64,000 nucleotides of DNA, taken from positions 1 to 64,000 of the forward strand of contig NZ_JAVDWU010000009.1 of NCBI RefSeq assembly GCF_031457455.1, given 5' to 3'. The stretch is from Hydrogenophaga palleronii_A (GTDB taxonomy: Bacteria; Pseudomonadota; Gammaproteobacteria; Burkholderiales; Burkholderiaceae_C). The notes under the pieces were generated by a model. That model had not been told where the DNA came from. It saw only the letters and a list, made by a program, of their open reading frames with translations, and ran no database searches. Both the position numbers and the translations under genes were made by a program. Positions 63,413-64,000 of the stretch are shown piece after piece (position 1 is the stretch's first letter; each line of letters starts with the position of its first letter).

Positions 63413-63958
63413 TCACAACATCCGCTTCAGGACATCGTTGTCGGGGTTCTTGTCGAAGTAACGGTGCTTGATCACTCCGGCCAGATGGAGCACCACCACC
63501 GCAAGCAGGGTGTAGGCCATGATGGCGTGCAGCCAGTCGGCGGCTTCGTAGACGGCTTCGCTCTTCGGGAACAGTTCCGGCACATGGATGCCGAAGAAGG
63601 TGATGCCGTCGCTGTACTCGAAGGTGCTTGAAAGGGTGTAGCCCGTGATCGGGATCATCACTATGAGGAAGTAGATGGCCCAGTGAGCGAAATGCGCCAG
63701 CTTGCGGTCGAAGGCCGGCAGGCTCGCGGGCAGCTCTGGCGGCACGTAGCGCAGCCGGTTGCTCAATCGGATGAAGACGAAGAGGAAAGCCAGCAGGCCG
63801 AAGGACTTGTGCCACCAGTACAGCTGACCGAGGAGCTCCTCGCGCTCTTCGTCAAAGGGCGTCATGTACCAGCCGCCAAAGATCTGGCCCAGGATGAGAA
63901 TGGCCATCAGCCAGTGCATCACGCGCATGCTCGCCGGGTACTTGTCGTGGTTCGTCAT
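63413..63958 (-). CDS. Cytochrome b561-family membrane protein
   Basis: 181 residues with four membrane helices and four histidines placed as heme ligands (in MRVMHWLMA, WWHKSFGLLAF, HFAHWAIYF and VVVLHLAGVIKHRYFDK). Such di-heme quinol-cytochromes pass electrons across the inner membrane. A good AGGAG site lies just before the ATG at 63958. It may donate electrons to a periplasmic acceptor; the nitroreductase gene follows on the same strand. Confidence 0.88.
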   Translation of the reverse strand: MTNHDKYPASMRVMHWLMAILILGQIFGGWYMTPFDEEREELLGQLYWWHKSFGLLAFLFVFIRLSNRLRYVPPELPASLPAFDRKLAHFAHWAIYFLIVMIPITGYTLSSTFEYSDGITFFGIHVPELFPKSEAVYEAADWLHAIMAYTLLAVVVLHLAGVIKHRYFDKNPDNDVLKRML

Positions 63959-64000
63959 GTTCAGTTCTCCTGAAGTCGGTGGTGGGGTGGGTGTTGGTGG

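Overview
The window is high-GC DNA (mostly GC-ending codons) from a betaproteobacterium, most likely the order Burkholderiales and probably family Comamonadaceae. This rests on codon use, on the families present (TorF-type porin, DUF2147 proteins, Liv-type ABC clusters next to acyl-CoA ligases) and on short dispersed repeats of the kind seen between Comamonadaceae genes (8516-8560, 10741-10960, 45475-45530). It is inferred, since there is no rRNA gene. I see no tRNA, rRNA, CRISPR array or plasmid/phage backbone. The content is chromosomal and is dominated by uptake and oxidation of small nitrogenous and organic-acid compounds.

Layout. 1-2082: the end of a secreted alginate-lyase-like protein behind a pure CCA (poly-proline) tract. 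2216-8514: a tripartite RND efflux system (permease and adaptor on minus, outer-membrane factor divergent on plus) with its TetR repressor and a palindromic operator between the divergent genes. 8538-19774: a second TetR gene, a DUF2147 protein, a TorF-type porin, then a plus-strand catabolic cluster (FGGY kinase, class II aldolase, class III aminotransferase, degenerate aldolase-like protein, MFS transporter, NAD-dependent reductase, SDR remnant, aldehyde dehydrogenase, second DUF2147). 20062-21387: a flavin amine or amino-acid oxidase. 21459-32477: a 12-gene minus-strand operon combining a three-subunit FAD/2Fe-2S dehydrogenase (HcnABC/opine-oxidase architecture), two paralogous bicupins, a 3-oxo-tetronate kinase/decarboxylase pair, an Asp/Glu-racemase-fold protein, a 2-hydroxyacid dehydrogenase, an ornithine-cyclodeaminase-type imine reductase and a threonine-dehydratase-type enzyme. 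An 8-bp minisatellite lies between its first two genes. 32745-44277: a plus-strand operon with aldehyde dehydrogenase, type II HAD hydrolase, flavin amine oxidase, a complete family-5 peptide/opine ABC importer, a tartrate/D-malate dehydrogenase and a succinate-semialdehyde dehydrogenase, ended by a hairpin terminator. 44674-52063: LivGFHM plus substrate-binding protein, a 272-bp MITE-like element inserted exactly at the next gene junction, a nitronate monooxygenase and an acyl-CoA ligase. 52064-52706: gene-poor DNA holding a DUF2147 gene remnant. 52707-60155: APC permease, glutamine-synthetase-like ligase, class I glutamine amidotransferase, cytochrome P450, ferredoxin reductase, [2Fe-2S] ferredoxin and a LuxR-type regulator. 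60335-63958: MFS transporter with an acetylpolyamine-amidohydrolase-type protein, then a nitroreductase and a cytochrome b561 on minus.

How they fit together. The most attractive system is 52707-60155. It pairs a gamma-glutamyl-amide ligase and hydrolase with a three-component P450, the same logic as aniline dioxygenase clusters (TdnQ/TdnT plus dioxygenase) and related to the mycobacterial piperidine/morpholine P450 clusters, but with a complete bacterial P450 redox chain and its own permease and regulator. The second is the 21459-32477 operon, whose racemase/dehydratase/imine-reductase trio mirrors EutABC of hydroxyectoine breakdown but is joined to an HcnABC-like dehydrogenase and OtnKC-like enzymes. 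Its substrate cannot be read from sequence.
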